From positions 5,158,501 to 5,222,500 of the forward strand of contig CANUEZ040000193.1 of the NCBI GenBank assembly GCA_948099385.1: DNA of 64,000 bases, in the 5' to 3' direction. Of this stretch, positions 34,579-47,344 are shown one piece after another. Under the pieces are notes generated by a model, which saw only the letters and a list, made by a program, of their open reading frames with translations, did not search any database and had not been told where the DNA came from. A program made the position numbers and the translations under genes. The DNA is from Fasciola hepatica. Taxonomy: Eukaryota > Platyhelminthes > Trematoda > Plagiorchiida > Fasciolidae. Numbering within the stretch: position 1 is the first letter of the stretch; each line of letters begins with the position of its first letter.

Positions 34579-35045
34579 ATTCTCAAGTCAGACAAGATAG
34601 AGGGAGAGATAATTCTTCCTTTAATATTCGCAATACACAAGCTGATAGGATGTGTTTAAATAGCATTCACTCGAAACCACGTAATCTTAATAAGCAAGAA
34701 TGCCCAGGCTGCGGAAAAGCAGGATTATTTTATTCCAGAAATGATTTTTATAAATGATAAATTAAAGAAACTACCTGGCAGGTTAGGATTTTATCAATCA
34801 AAATAGGCCTAACTGTACCCGTCCGCGGCGATCCTTATTGGTTGACGATCCTCAGCGAGCGTAGCTACGAAAATCAACTTGGCCTTATCACGTGTGATGC
34901 TTGCTGAATCATCAAATCTGTCCTCTTTCACGGGTTTCTAGTTATTTTGGCTTTTCTTTGCCGATGTGGTCGTCGTTTCGGTTGGATGGATAAATTGATT
35001 CCTGTCATCAACACGGTCACCATTTGAATCCTCGGTCGTCTCAGC
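34579..35045. other. Gypsy-1 integrase C-terminal region, unreadable
   Basis: Colinear with A 3,896-4,200. By position this is the C-terminal end of the gypsy-1 polyprotein (minus). The plus frame 34,557-34,757 has no domain. Confidence 0.4.
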
Positions 35046-35049
35046 AGTG

Positions 35050-35352
35050 TGATCGGCAGCGTTTTTCGATCTCAAGCACCAAACTTCGATCCGGTGTCGG
35101 TGACCAGTACCCGACGGGTTGCTTCTCGGCTGAGGCGCTTCCGTAAAACTTGGTTTACGAACAAGTTGGTTAGTGAACTAGTGAGGAACACTTCTGGCCA
35201 TTTGGGGTGGGAGTCACCCAGTACTCGGGCATGATTTTTGTTCACGAATGAGCCACAGAAGTCAGCGTGGACTCTCTGCGTTCGGACCACGGGTTCTTTG
35301 TCACGGTGACAATGGTCGTATCCACTTCCGGTCACCAACATATCTGTCAAGC
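35050..35352 (-). pseudogene. Ty3/gypsy-1 integrase core, duplicon B
   Basis: Open minus frame of 92 codons. It shows RVHADFCGSFVNKNHARVLG, then DSHPKWPEVF, FVNQVLRKRLSREAT and VLVTDTGSKFGA. The Asp of HADF and the Asp of VTD are the first two catalytic residues of the DDE triad; the third (Glu) lies beyond the open part. The surrounding D-S-x-P-K-W-P-E-V block is typical of Ty3/gypsy. A has the same region with more breaks (4,200-4,510). Confidence 0.85.
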
Positions 35353-35689
35353 CAGTGGTTTTATTTAAATCACACCCAAGTGACCCAAATGTAGTTCAAC
35401 CGAAACTGAAATGTGCAATGTAAAATATTTTAAGACGGTCACCCTGACACTGGACACCGTCGGGTTAAATACTGAATTTATCTTGCAGTAGGAAGAACTT
35501 CCGCTACACATCGGGTTACCACTCGTTTCTAATTGTTAAAGTCAACGATGAATGACATTTTTTCGTCTGCTCACTCAGTTCTACGGGGACATAGGAGGAG
35601 CCGCAGTAATTAGGTGGTATTGTTCCGACACTTTGAATCATGAGTATTGTGGCAAGAAATCCGCCTTCATTACGGTTTTGCATCCTCAA

Positions 35690-36180
35690 TGCAGGACGTC
35701 GTAGCTCTAGGCAGCTCAGCTAATGCCTCATCGTTGGATCACAACAGCCGTGGATTTGTAGGCGGATTTATCTGCATTGCATGAGGAATGATTAGCTTGA
35801 TGTTAGGTGACTATCGTACCGTTTTATTCAGCGTACCGCCAGTGAAACGACCTAAGCTTCCGTCTACTTCTGAGCATAACTCCTCCCTGCAGCACTGAGA
35901 AAACGCTAGATGCAGATCATTCGACATTCATCTGTTACAGAACTGCTCCTTTCTCCACATTGGACACGTCAGTGGTCCGTGTCGTCCGCTCAGACGGCGC
36001 AAATGAGGTTAGTATCGGTCGGTCAACGATATTTCGAATAAGACAACACTGCTTGTCCATTGCTCTGCATCGAATGACTGGGCCAGAGAAAAAGGTTGGA
36101 CTCGTGTCAAAACGTTGGGATTTAATCTGAGGGAGCACTGCGGGCATCTAAGAATTGATCATAAGTTCGCCTGATTTCTC
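35690..36180 (-). pseudogene. Ty3/gypsy-1 RNase H region, duplicon B
   Basis: Minus strand. A frame running from about 36,147 to 35,935 ends RPILTSFAPSERTTRTTDVS followed by NVEKGAVL, the segment where RNase H carries its first catalytic Asp (TDAS..G.GAVL in the family; here TDVS). The preceding LGFAVKSNGYQPDP is the RT connection. B only; deleted in A. Confidence 0.75.
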
Positions 36181-36800
36181 GGTGACGGGATGGCAATCAC
36201 TGATTTAAAACTATCTGGATCGGGTTGATATCCGTTTGACTTGACAGCGAAGCCTAGGAAATCTGGTTTATTGAAACCAAATTTGCGTTTTTTCGGTACG
36301 TTTCATTACCAAAATCTCTCCAGCAGCTATCACAACCTGCAGTAGTGTTGGATCTTCGCGAATTCAAATATAAGCAGAACATCCTTATATAAAACCATCC
36401 CATTGATAACACGGATCACCTCGTTTATTATGGCCTGAAATATCCCATCGGACACGTGCATACCGAACAGCAAGGAATTGTATTGGAGCATGCTCCATGG
36501 ATTGTTGATGGTCGGTAATGGTTTGGACTCCGCGTGCAGCGGAATTTCCGAACATGCATCAGACAGATCATATTTTGAGAAACACTTGCTGCCAAGTATG
36601 CAATTCTGGCAGTTCTTTGGTTCAACCGTAGTTGCCGCGCGTCTTTTCGAACGAGAATTCAAGAACAGTCGATGATCACTGCACGTTAGACGTGTCTGTC
36701 CATCACTCATCATCGCCGCCACAATCGGATAAACCAATGTGGATGGAGACACACACAATGACACCGACTTGTTCCATTTGAGAAAGCACCTTCAGAACAC
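36180..36800 (-). pseudogene. Ty3/gypsy-1 reverse transcriptase, duplicon B
   Basis: Open minus frame 36,764-36,330 (144 codons): VSPSTLVYPIVAAMMSDGQT, then SKYDLSDACSEIPLHAESKP (first catalytic Asp kept as the D of YDLSDA), SLLFGMHVSDGIFQAIINEV, and the catalytic motif read as YKDVLLIF, where the second Asp of the family's Y.DD is replaced by Val. RNase H and integrase follow downstream on the same strand. The mutated active site and frame breaks make it inactive. Confidence 0.88.
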
Positions 36801-37057
36801 CTTCGATCTGACCATACGGCAACACTCAGTGTTTCAGGATTTCCGCGTCACCACCCAATCTCAACTTCGCGGGCTCACCCGCCATGCCACTCTCGTTGTT
36901 CGAGCATTGTGCGACCAAATGCTGCAGAACAACCTGATCCACCGGAATACTGGATGCCTTTCGGATTGTCCCATTGCTCCAATGTACGCGGGGCCTTCAA
37001 ACGTAAAATCAACGGACTGCCTACGAATATCGGGAAGCCTATCGAGATAAATTCACT

Positions 37058-37717
37058 TTACAAACGAACCATCAATATAGTCACGCGCAATAAAGGAAGT
37101 CGACGATGAGTAACACTGTGAATGCGCACATTGGTGTATTGTGTGCGTACACTGGGCAGAATCAAATCGAATAAGAATTTCCGAATAATGAACAAGCAGC
37201 TCGTGATATCCAACATGAATGAAAGTACCAAGTCACAGTGGAACTCTACTGATCTGTACACGAATTGGTTGGATTCACTGGGAATCTCTAATGTGTATAC
37301 CAGGTTGTCATCATTTTCCGGATACTGAGGGGTTGCATTCATGACAGTACATTTGGATTGGCGGCATGCCTTGCAAATATGACCATTCCTACCACAAGAA
37401 CAGCATCCTGCATGACAGAAGCGGAAAGTGGAACGTATGTGGAGTTCGGTGCACGAGAAGGAACGATTTATTTGTACTGGTTTGGATAAGGGAACGGCCT
37501 GTCCGACCGGCCAAGGTTGAGGCGTTTGTTTGAAACTGGCTGGTTGACGAGAGGAAACGTATCGGTAGTTCACTACGGACCGTTCAGCCGTTGCATCATA
37601 TACGTCACCGAATGGCTCGCGCGTCAACCGGGCCTCAGCAGACGTGAAGGAGGGCGTCGGCACTAGCTTCATTTGCAACCTCGCTGATGTATGTCGGCAG
37701 TGGGGCGTTTCTCTCAT
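37058..37717 (-). pseudogene. Ty3/gypsy-1 CCHC nucleocapsid and protease, duplicon B
   Basis: The longest open frame in the window (219 codons). An intact CCHC zinc knuckle, C-x2-C-x4-H-x4-C, lies at 37,405-37,364 (CCSCGRNGHICKAC). About 40 residues later comes a protease-like block FMLDITSCLFIIRK, where the active-site DTG reads DIT, so catalysis is lost. The frame then continues 30 codons without a recognised domain. Upstream gag is in other frames (37,740-38,260). An open frame of this length in an otherwise wrecked element is unusual, but the mutated active site argues against function. Confidence 0.82.
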
Positions 37718-37739
37718 GAAATCATTAATTGAACATCAG

Positions 37740-38262
37740 AATAACACTCCTCATCTTGTGTTTTCTAGTATAGAGACACAATAACGTAGCTCCTACTGGG
37801 ACCACAGTTTAGGGAATGGAATTGGGCACCTTCTGTGACCGCAAACTGACCGGAATAACGTGGGTATTGAGCAGAGCCTCCAAGTCGTTGAACGGATTTA
37901 AAGTCCAGATTCACGAGTATGCGATGATTTTCATTATCGAATACGATGAACCGCCCCAGCCGACAAAAAAGGTTGTAATTCGGTTCTCCTTCTTCACATC
38001 CCTGTATATGGTACATTATAATGAATATTGGAGATCGCTTTAAGTTTGCAAAAGGTCAGGTGTGGTAGCGATAACTGTCTGCTTTGAGCAGGTGGTATCG
38101 CGGACCGCGTATAGAATTTGTATATAACGCATGATTGTGTAGGTCCAGAATTTCTACCAATCTGAATATTTCCTCTTCCTCACTGTGCCATCCACTCCTG
38201 TTTGTTTCGCACTCGTATTGATTCGTAGTCGACTGACTATATTGATGCACATGCGCATACGG
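37740..38262 (-). pseudogene. Ty3/gypsy-1 gag N-terminal region, duplicon B
   Basis: Frames 38,016-37,765 and 38,250-38,056 correspond to A 5,760-6,285. Identity as gag rests on position and on shared peptides between the two copies. Confidence 0.5.
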
Positions 38263-38411
38263 TCCTTTGATGTACGTGTCTGATCGTTCACATTTCTAAT
38301 AAGCGCGTTTGAAATCGGACCACGTCAGCCTCTTCACCACAGATTAGCAAGTCACACACACAGACACGCAGTGAGGTAGGTACCTAGTTACCGGCAATGT
38401 ATGTGCCAGTA

Positions 38412-40015
38412 GGGAGGCGAGAGTGTGGCGTTGCACTAGTTAGATATAGAATGACTATATGAAGAGGAACAGGAAATTCGCGCAATCAATCCCAAATAAA
38501 AACGGTATTTGTATTCGTTCAAATTTCAGTGATGGTAAATGAAACCACAGAAAAGTGAAATTGAACGATAGCATTTTTATCGTCTTAGTCGAATCTTTAA
38601 TTTATAATTACAGAAGACACTTGATACCGCCAACAAAAACTGCCAATTTGGTTTGTGAATTTCAGAACGTAAGTCCCCGAGCTGCCTACGAGCAGCCCAG
38701 CATGGGTAACGCCTAACTGTTCTCGCAATTTTGTGTCACTGTTTTCAAAGCTTCCATGAGATACTTGTCTTATTCCAAGGTATGCCATATGCAAAGAATA
38801 TTTGGAACAATTTCATGGATTTAAAAAAGCATGCATGATTAACACTCTAATTTTACGAATTTCCGAAGACGCATAAAATATGGTTGTTCTTTCAATAAGT
38901 GTTGATATGAATCTAATTCTTGAGGGAGTTAGCTTGGATAGCTTAGATGTGGTTTCCACTCCTGGAGTGAACTCGGTGGATCTGCAATACTAATGATTCA
39001 TAACATGGATGGAACAGTTGCACATCGATGCTGGGGTTTTAATGGTGAGTTGGTTGTTGATAGTGAATGATGAATCATTTGAAGAAATAAACTTGTAGGT
39101 CATATATTCGGGTCACAATGAATATTACGAAGGAATATATTATCAAATACGAGATTGACAAACGGAAGGAAACTTGAAGGTCTTGTCCAGACATTTATGA
39201 TTCATGACGATTGTTTCTCTCAAATGTAAAAAGGGTATCCTTCGAATACACACGGAATTGCGCATAATGTAGTTACCACAGGACCCTCAACATTGGAGTG
39301 TTCGAAAACGATACGGTAGAACCCCGTTGAATACGCCTACAGAAGTGTATGGAACAATTTGGTTGTAATCTTTTATAAAAACAAGCAAAACGTATTGGTA
39401 TAAGATGAGTGACGCTGAGGGGGGGTGAAGATTGTTCTGCCAGCTCATGAACTGATCTTCTTTGGTTATCTTTAGAAGTCCAAGTCGAGGAACAAGTTCA
39501 GTTGACTGAAGCTACTTTATCTATTATTAGATGTAGCTTTTTCCATTTGTCTGGACTACAAGTAGACAGTGAGCAAAACTCAGTGAGTTGATTTTTCCAA
39601 GAAGACTCGTCACGTACATTAGAAAGCGTACATTTCCTGCATCTCTGATAAAATAAACGCTCCACTGTGAGTGTTCGGAAGCTGCAGTAGACCCATTTCG
39701 GTTTCACAGGGTCAACAAAATGATAACAGTGGGGTTCAGATAGATGAGCTAGAACAATAACACGAGGAATGAGATATGGTGGACACTGGCTTACTATACT
39801 TCATACGAGTAGGTTGAAAATGAGCAACAATAATTTTGATATAGGCTACAAACTGGGTGTGACTATCTGGGCCCATTATATTGGTACAAACTGAGGTGAA
39901 CTGCATTTCAAATTTGTACTTCGTTTGAATCACTGGCTAGTGGGACCAAGTGGAATGAGAGGTATTTTGATTGTGTGACTTCGATGCAATATGACCGAGA
40001 GTGCTGTTGTAAATA
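38412..40015. other. B-only segment of about 1.6 kb
   Basis: Lies where A passes directly from 6,440 to about 6,540. It contains two minus frames close together, 39,933-39,736 and 39,707-39,498 (the latter with LTVERLFYQRCRKCTL and SPDKWKKLHLIID), which look less decayed than the surroundings but match nothing I know. No terminal repeats or target duplication found, so insertion or replacement cannot be decided. Confidence 0.5.
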
Positions 40016-40092
40016 ACCGTCACAATGAGAATCAAATACTCTCAACTCGTGTGTGGTGAAGGTGTGCATAACACTGACACATTGTTTATATT

Positions 40093-40446
40093 ATGTTGAA
40101 GGTGGAGCAGTACAGTGCGCACGCTGTCAGCAGTCATACCGGAGTTCGAATAATGCATTTTTATGGTCCTGTTGTTGCACTCATTGAGTCATTGTACTCA
40201 TGGAGTTCCCTCTATTTTTGTATTTCGAAGATCAAACACGAGCAAATCCCACTGAAGACACTGATCCTTGCATACAACTACTCTGTGGGAAGTCTCACTA
40301 GTTTACTTGTCATTGTAGGGCGTGTCAGACTTTCTAGGCGAGGTTCAAGTGACCCTGCCACTAAATGGTTAGATACTCGGGGAAATATGATTAGATGCCG
40401 TGATGAGTGGGGCTATTGCATCCACAAACTTTCTCTATCGACCTAA
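40093..40446 (+). other. Open frame of 117 codons, unknown
   Basis: Plus frame over sequence shared with A (6,640-6,960), where the frame is broken. No domain recognised; probably chance. Confidence 0.12.
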
Positions 40447-40989
40447 TTCCAATAACGTGGTTCTCCTCGTACTCGTTTCAAACCCCCTATCTCCTCCATT
40501 ATTTCCTTGTGAGATTGCCGCGACGAGATCACAATCCATGGTAATTATTATCCGAACAGAATTAACCTGTCATTTGGCACTGTGCTAAATTATACATTGT
40601 AGATGCGCATTGGATGTTGACACGGGATGCGATAAGTTCAAACACGAAAACTGTATATGATCTGAAATAGGTGACGGGTTTTGATCAAGCGATCATTATA
40701 AAAAAGCTTCAAACCCAGGGGCTGAAAAATGAACGAAAACCTGTTTTGTAAAATGTTGAGAGCATGATGTTTGGAAATAGGTACATTGAAGCCGGCTTTC
40801 TCTGGGTACTCTAAAACTACAGTCATCTAGGGCAACGGCAATCAGTGATCAGTAGTGGTGATAATGGAACAAACGGAAAAAACAAACCAACATTTGGACA
40901 TCGATTATCGGGACATAAGCTTCTCAACCAGGTTAGATCAGTTTCGAATTTCATGCGGTACCAAATTAGTTTCGTTTGAAATATTACCG

Positions 40990-41685
40990 GAATCGTGGTT
41001 GAGGAATGTTTGTACTGAATATTTACAGTGTATTCCGAAGAAACTAGTACACTCTTGTGTGTTGGATGTTCTTGATTTACCTCGTTCATGGTGCTCCCTT
41101 ATTGGTCAGAGAGTGACTTTTGATTGGCACACTGCGAATCGAGGAATGTGACCGGCGCAAGCGACTTTATAAACCACCGAATATTTACCAATATCGAGAT
41201 TACTTTGTTGCACACTGTAACAATATACTGACTGATATTCACGATGAACTGACGTTTGACATCATCGAGGTTTGCACTTCAACTTTAGCTACTGAAAATG
41301 GCTGCAGCAGCCAGGTTTTGACATATTCTATTATCCGACAAAAGAAATCGCGTTTTATGGTCGGCTTGATAACAAGGGTGGTCTGATAAAAACAGAGAAC
41401 GGTCCTACGGCCTTGTATTCTTCTGGTTATGGAATTTTGGATAAAGTGTATGCTTTCGCTTGATTGTGGTGGAAGAGGTATATATCACATAGTCACAAAG
41501 GTCCACTCAACAATCAGGGATAACCGGCAAACAGACCCTGGGAATTGAGAGGAGCGCCACACAAGTTCCAAATAGGTCAGTTCCAGTACCGAGCAGGGCG
41601 ATAGTGTAAATGCTGTCCACAAGCGGCTTTCTCGTTATTTAGCTGACTGATGATTGTGAAATTTCGTTAGTATTCGGCGGATCAC
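40990..41685. other. B-only segment of about 0.7 kb
   Basis: A passes straight from the equivalent of 40,990 to 41,690 (A about 7,515). Contains a plus frame of 88 codons (41,120-41,386) beginning after RIEECDRRKRLYKPPNIYQY, no family recognised. Confidence 0.5.
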
Positions 41686-41729
41686 AGCCGATATTGTATT
41701 GCCCTCCGAGAACTGGAGTTTGTGGATCC

Positions 41730-42485
41730 ATCGTGTGGTATGATTTTCGGCTGAGGAACCTATCGATCTGCTCTAATCATCACTATTTTTCTTTTGTGCT
41801 CAGGTATAAGGTGGCCGGCTGCGCTGCACAGGAATGACTCTCCCGATGCAGCGCCTAGCCGATGCCTTGCGACTGAGGAGGAATAGCTTGTTGGAGTCAC
41901 TAAGCCCCACTGCAGTCTATACAGTTTCACAATGTTTGATCCATTACCGCTTTAAATCAAGCTTAACGGAGAGCGAAGCTCCCCGTTGCAGTCTGTAGTT
42001 CTCGCCATTTCCCTAAATCTGGGCTTCGTTTGCTTTGGCTGACAGCTGAAATGGCTTCCCAGAGATCCAATCTTGTAACCGTCGTGACCCAGGACGTCTC
42101 GCGTTGACTCATTGGAGGGACTTGTGAGAGCCATCCAGTTCCAAGCGATGGACAGAATGTCACATCTCTCGATTTCATTGAATTTGTTTTAGAGATTGGC
42201 GTCCAATTCATCATCGCAATCACTGTCGAGATTTTGTGGAAGCCCTTGAGACGTGCAGAAGGAAGTCTTGGGGAAATCGGTTCCCGAGCGATCAATGTGC
42301 TCTTGGATTTACCGCTAGTATCGAATGAGACATCGTGGCTCCCGAAGTGTTCCGCCTTGTCGCTACGATAAAGCTAGCAATCTGTCTCTTGTCCTGGAAT
42401 ATTTATGCACCGAGTGCTACAGTTAAGTATGCGGACTTCTGAGAAACAAGCCATGCAAGTGTTTTATCTTTAGTTCAACATTAGG
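41730..42485 (+). pseudogene. Possible BEL/Pao gag region, duplicon B
   Basis: Counterpart of 7,560-8,290, upstream of the RT on the same strand, with VTSLDFIEFVLEIGVQ in one plus frame. The open minus frame 42,295-41,963 (110 codons) is antisense and has no domain. Confidence 0.35.
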
Positions 42486-42586
42486 GAGTATCTCTCCTAT
42501 TATGCGGAACGTGGTCTCTTTCCTGGAAATTTAGGCCTTAGATACCCTAAATCTTTTTGAACCCTCTGTTTAGCGGTTCGCCGAGG

Positions 42587-43865
42587 TGTGGTTGCTCATG
42601 CGTGCTTCAGATTTTCGGAGACACGGGTGAGAGGTGGGAAACCGATAGAGACCAATGCAATGGATGATATCCTAACGGACTCAACAGTCTACCAACACAG
42701 AAACGATACCTCCCAACCATTACCTATTCTTACATCGAAGTATTTTATTCCCAAAATCTATCGGGCTAGAATCAAACACCACGAAAACTGGAGGTGAATC
42801 ATCTTACTCATGGCCACCAGCTCAAATGCTGTCCGTCAAAGACCAGCCGGTAGAGTGCGTTTCATTATTCACGTGTTTGGTTTCTACACTGCTTCCGATC
42901 GATCAGCTTTGATACGTGATATATTCATGAAGCCGCCTCGTCGTCTTAAAGGGGATACTTGCGTGCAAGTGAAGAAAAGAAAGAAATAAGTGTATCGATG
43001 GTCTACCGTGGCGTAATGATAAAAATGAGCTTCCCTTTAAACACCCAGTTTTAGACCATCGTTTGTCGTTTCTCAAGATATGTCTGGACTGGAATTCGAA
43101 AATACTCTCAAAGTACAATCAAGTTATTCGCGGTCACGATTGAAAAGGATGAATGACATATATAGTTCCACAAGAAGATGCCCAAGAAAACGTGTGTTCC
43201 TGCCACCCCATAACGTCTTGAGTTCGAATAAGCCCGGGAAAGTCCGGGTGGTATTAGACTGTGCGGCTGTTCGTGAAATCATTTCATTCAACGAAGTCCT
43301 AACACAAGTACCTGATCCAACTGATCATTCGTTAGGAGTAGCCGTCAGGTTCCGTTGATGTGTCATAGCCGTTTTCGCTCGAATTGAATAGATATTCCAG
43401 CATATTAGGGTTCCAAGGTGTTACAGGTTATCTGTGGGCTTCATTTACTGGTCGGATTCAGATGTGAGAAGTAGTGCGATTGTTTACGAAAAGAAAGCTC
43501 ATCCGTTCGGCACTAGTTATTCATCGTTTTGTGCCACGCTGCACTTAAGAAGAGCTGCCGAGGACAGCAACCTTGATTTTTTTCATTAGTATTATATGCG
43601 CTGACTATCAACTTTTGTCTGGACGGATGTTTGTTGTCACTGTAGTATGAAGATTTATTGCGATAATTCAAACAGATAAGCAACACTCAACTGAATGGGT
43701 GTCGTAAAGACCCGGACTTCGAGCAGAATTAATGAACGGACATAAATCGAGTACGTACTTCAAATTTTACCAGCAGATCATCGTGGACCATAAAGCATTT
43801 GGTTTCAAGTGGGATATTCAGTATGACTGTTGTCTGCTTTAAATTCATTTATCCGAGGTTCCAAT
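42587..43865 (+). pseudogene. BEL/Pao reverse transcriptase, duplicon B
   Basis: Counterpart of 8,885-10,215. Shows LPWRNDKNELPFKHPVL in one frame, then HNVLSSNKPGKVRVVLDCAA and DPTDHSLGVAVRFR in another, the same frameshift and terminal stop as A. A later stretch keeps HPFGTSYSSFCATLHLRRAA. The YVDD region is degraded. The first 800 bases are nearly identical to A (five differences in about 195 bases compared). The integrase is missing in B. Confidence 0.88.
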
Positions 43866-44575
43866 TACGACTAGGGAATAACTATGATTTTTTGCTTTAT
43901 TTTTTGATCTTCTTTTTATTGCTTTATCAAAAGAAACTTCATGATGTTTGTCAACGACGTCTAGAGTAGGTCACTGAAAGAACACAGACTGTCAAAATGT
44001 CTGTTCTTCGAGGAGAGCAATCAGTACAATTACAGTATTCAACAGGGAAATCTTGGATATTTTTAGCCACTTGGTGGTTTCATAAGACTTCAGAGTGCTC
44101 TATTTACGATGCTCCAAACAACTGCTGGCAAGCTGGGACCATTGTCTTTGTTCGACGTGTCGTAAGCCGCGAGAACGTTAGCCGTGTGTGGAGACCCAGG
44201 GCACCCACACGCACTTTGACTTGGTGATTTATAATTGCTTCCCTCAACACATCCCTTTGTGCAGGGAAGACCAAGCCAGTAGAAACTTGAACCGAAATTG
44301 ACGTCAAGCAAAAAACATCTAGATGCGATTTTTAGGATAAGTTGCAGTCGTGAATATCCCCCTACATGAACGGCTTAAAGATGAATCGGACTCGTAAGGG
44401 GGGGGGGGGGAGACGTGATTCGGATTACTGATGGAATTGCAGCATACAGCATATGGCACAAAATAATCTATACTGAAATGTTTCCGGCTAATGATGAGTA
44501 TGTTCAACAAGTCTACTGTGGGAACCGCATCATGTATTGACGGTGGGTATATAGAATAATTCTGTTTCTAAAGAA
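43866..44575. other. BEL/Pao 3' flank, integrase lost (B)
   Basis: Matches A 10,215-10,560 and again from about 10,905. A 76-codon plus frame (43,997-44,227) is not readable as RNase H or integrase. Confidence 0.4.
44398..44410. repeat. G13 homopolymer
   Basis: Thirteen consecutive G residues; the A copy has ordinary sequence there. Such runs are prone to sequencing and assembly error. Confidence 0.9.
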
Positions 44576-44579
44576 GTAC

Positions 44580-45505
44580 ATGGGAACTGAAGGAAAATAT
44601 AAGTAACGTGATGCAAGCATTTCGTTTGCTCTTGTCCACCGCCTACCTTGAACATTTCAGTTTATATATAGCACAGCGAGGAAAATGATACAATTATTTG
44701 GATTGAAAGCTACAACAGAGAGTTCGATAGGCGGAGATCGGCATCCTATAGGTTGGTGCCATAACAAACAAACACTTGTGTCAACCATTTGTTGTTCACA
44801 AATCACTGACGGATGCATTCTGATGAACTTCGCTTCAGTGAACGCTCACAGCTCCAAATTGGGATTGCACAACACAATTTTAGCGGATCAGGTTGGGTCA
44901 ACTTTGTGACCTGATGCAAATAAAGGTGGCACAATAAATAAATCCGAAGATGTGACGTTTTAGTTGCATGTGCATGCACGGACCGCCAGTCCGTCACTGT
45001 GATGCCTCGCATAAAGCCGACATGACAACCAGAGTACTATTACCCACGACCCATGAGATGGAGAGCACGATTCATAGGGAGGAAGTGATCAGGATGTATT
45101 ACCAGAGCGTGCGTGTAGCATGCACGTGCAACTGTCAAATTACTACCGTGCTTGATAGCGAGAATTCGTACAAACAATATGTTCAGCAAAAAACAAGGCT
45201 GATCTCTGTTACAAGATTTCCGCTTGCATTCCTCGGTTTTTGAGAATGCTCGTTAATTCTATCGGGATATCAATCGACCAACAACGTTTTTTCCATAAAC
45301 TCCTATTCATTTTGCACTTAATCTTTGATGCAGATTTCCCAAGCTCCGTCGAAAGGGATTCGAACCTAACCATGATTGTATGTCTTCGGTGCGAAACTGG
45401 AGAATTGCAAAAAGCGACCTTCCTAAGTTACTTTGAAACATATAGTGCGTGGCAACATTTTACCGAACATCTGAATATTGTAACATCTAAAGCGGGAAGC
45501 TATTG
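44580..45505 (-). pseudogene. Penelope-like element, left (minus) arm, duplicon B
   Basis: Counterpart of 11,220-12,095. Minus strand: PLE 3' end, C-terminal endonuclease remnant (about 44,700-44,930) and linker (about 44,960-45,500). Same inverted layout as A and the younger copy. Several stops. Confidence 0.72.
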
Positions 45506-45599
45506 ACTAGTTCTTCTTCGTGAGTAATAGAGGGATTAGGTAGAATAGAACAAATGAGGTTCCTCCAACCAGATGAGGAACCAGGCAGTGTAATCATGA

Positions 45600-46640
45600 A
45601 GAAGATATGCACACATGACAGATGGAAGACATACCTTCAGAAATAACATCTTTCAAACGGGACACAACATTGGATAACAACATCTTGACAGAGAAACAAA
45701 TGATATCAAGGCATCTTCAAATTCTGAAATTACATGGAATCTTATCCGAAAACATAATAAACAACTCAAACCTTTTGAGAAACAGGCGCCTTAATCGACA
45801 GGATCACCGAAAATGCAAATGTCTTGAGTTTCTTTGAAGCCTTCTTTGTGCATATCGCAAAACTGGCTAGCTATCAAGCACGGTATTCATTTGACCGTTG
45901 CACGTTTACGCTACAATCAGGATCTCGCAATGCACGCTAATTATTTCCTTCCTAATAACCAGGATTTCCATTTCAATAGTCGCGGGAAGCGATAATCAGA
46001 TTGTCGCGTAATTTCATGCGAAGCTTCAAAGTGACGGACGCGTGTTCCGTGCATAGTCGAAAAGACTGATGAACACGTGCAACTGAGCAGAAAACGTTGT
46101 AAGTTTTAACCGACCATACACATCAAATACAGTCAACATGCAGCAAGTTTCAATTGTTTCTTTATTCGGAGGTGACCACCTCGTCATTGAAACATATGTA
46201 TACAAAAGGTCAGCCAGATGACACTCATAGACTATGGTGCAACTACTTCAGGTACTGATTAACAACAGGTCAGGATTCAAAAGTCATTCATACAGTCTTG
46301 CCGAAACAATTTCTCATATGTTTTCTACCAGTTAGCATACAGCTACGGTGACGCATCCATAGACAAAATGAATATCTGCTTGGCTCAACCTGCGTCGGAG
46401 AACTTACTCAAATGGTTGGCAAAAGCGATGACACCGCTTAATGCGGCCACAGAGAATGAAGTCAGAGCTTTCGTCTTTTTCAATCGCGAAGTGCCTTATG
46501 GCATCAGGTCACAAAGTTGACCCGACCAAATTCCTTACGTCGATCTTGCTCATGTTTATGATGAGCCTAGCACACAATACGCCTCTACATTTGCTGCTGT
46601 TTGAGTTATTCAGAGATAATACCGTTCTCTAATTAGGCCA
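45600..46640 (+). pseudogene. Penelope-like element, right (plus) arm with GIY-YIG remnant, duplicon B
   Basis: Plus strand. KKICTHD and KLHGILSENIINNSNLLRN match the linker block QKICAED and AHGYPENFIRQHQRPRLVRE of the younger PLE; SHMFSTS and SASENLLKWL, then MASGHKVDPT match its endonuclease. The GIY-YIG core itself is badly mutated. No RT palm domain. Confidence 0.75.
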
Positions 46641-47344
46641 TACAAATATCTCCTAATTTAGGTCTTAAGAAGAACAGAATTTAAGCTTGTTTTATATAGT
46701 GCGATCAGGCTCCGTGAAATTGAAGCTGGATGTTGTTTATACATAAGCAGAAGGGTTCTTTAGTTTATCTCCCATCAATCTGCTGGGTTTTTCATTCTTC
46801 TATCTAATGTCCTTATATTTTTGATAGTTTCTTCAAAAGACATTCACTTGTAGAGAAGACACATTGCTTGAGTAGACCCTATTGTTTGACGCATTTGTGT
46901 GTTTAATGAAAACATGCAGCCTGAGTAATATGGCCTTCAATGGGCTAGATTGGATGCTTTCATTTCATCACGTTTCTATCACAGGATCTAACAAGGTGCT
47001 CTTGTCCAGAACTGGAATCCAACATATACCTTCACAAAACATCTTAGTTTTACCATGAATAGGATCTAGGATTTGGTAACTGGATGTATTCTTTCAACCA
47101 AAAATATGAATCCAATAAGCCCGTGAAGGCATAAATTCACGTTGGAAATAGAATCCACATATTGTTTGCGTTTCTCGGACGCATTGCAATCACATCAATC
47201 CGACGGCTTACTAAGACGTTCATGTAATCAGAAGGAAATTGTATCAAGTCCTTGTACACGCTACCACAGATTCGTATTATTGAAACAGAAAAGGCAACTT
47301 CTCTAGTGATTGATCATTAATGTAATTTAGATATGTCCTATGAA
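46641..47344. other. No gene seen (B)
   Basis: Matches A 13,086-13,670 with moderate divergence, plus about 150 bases specific to B next to island 3. Confidence 0.4.

Noticed and set aside
41963..42295. 110-codon minus frame opposite the BEL/Pao gag region
   Set aside because: Antisense to a plus-strand element, no domain, broken in copy A.
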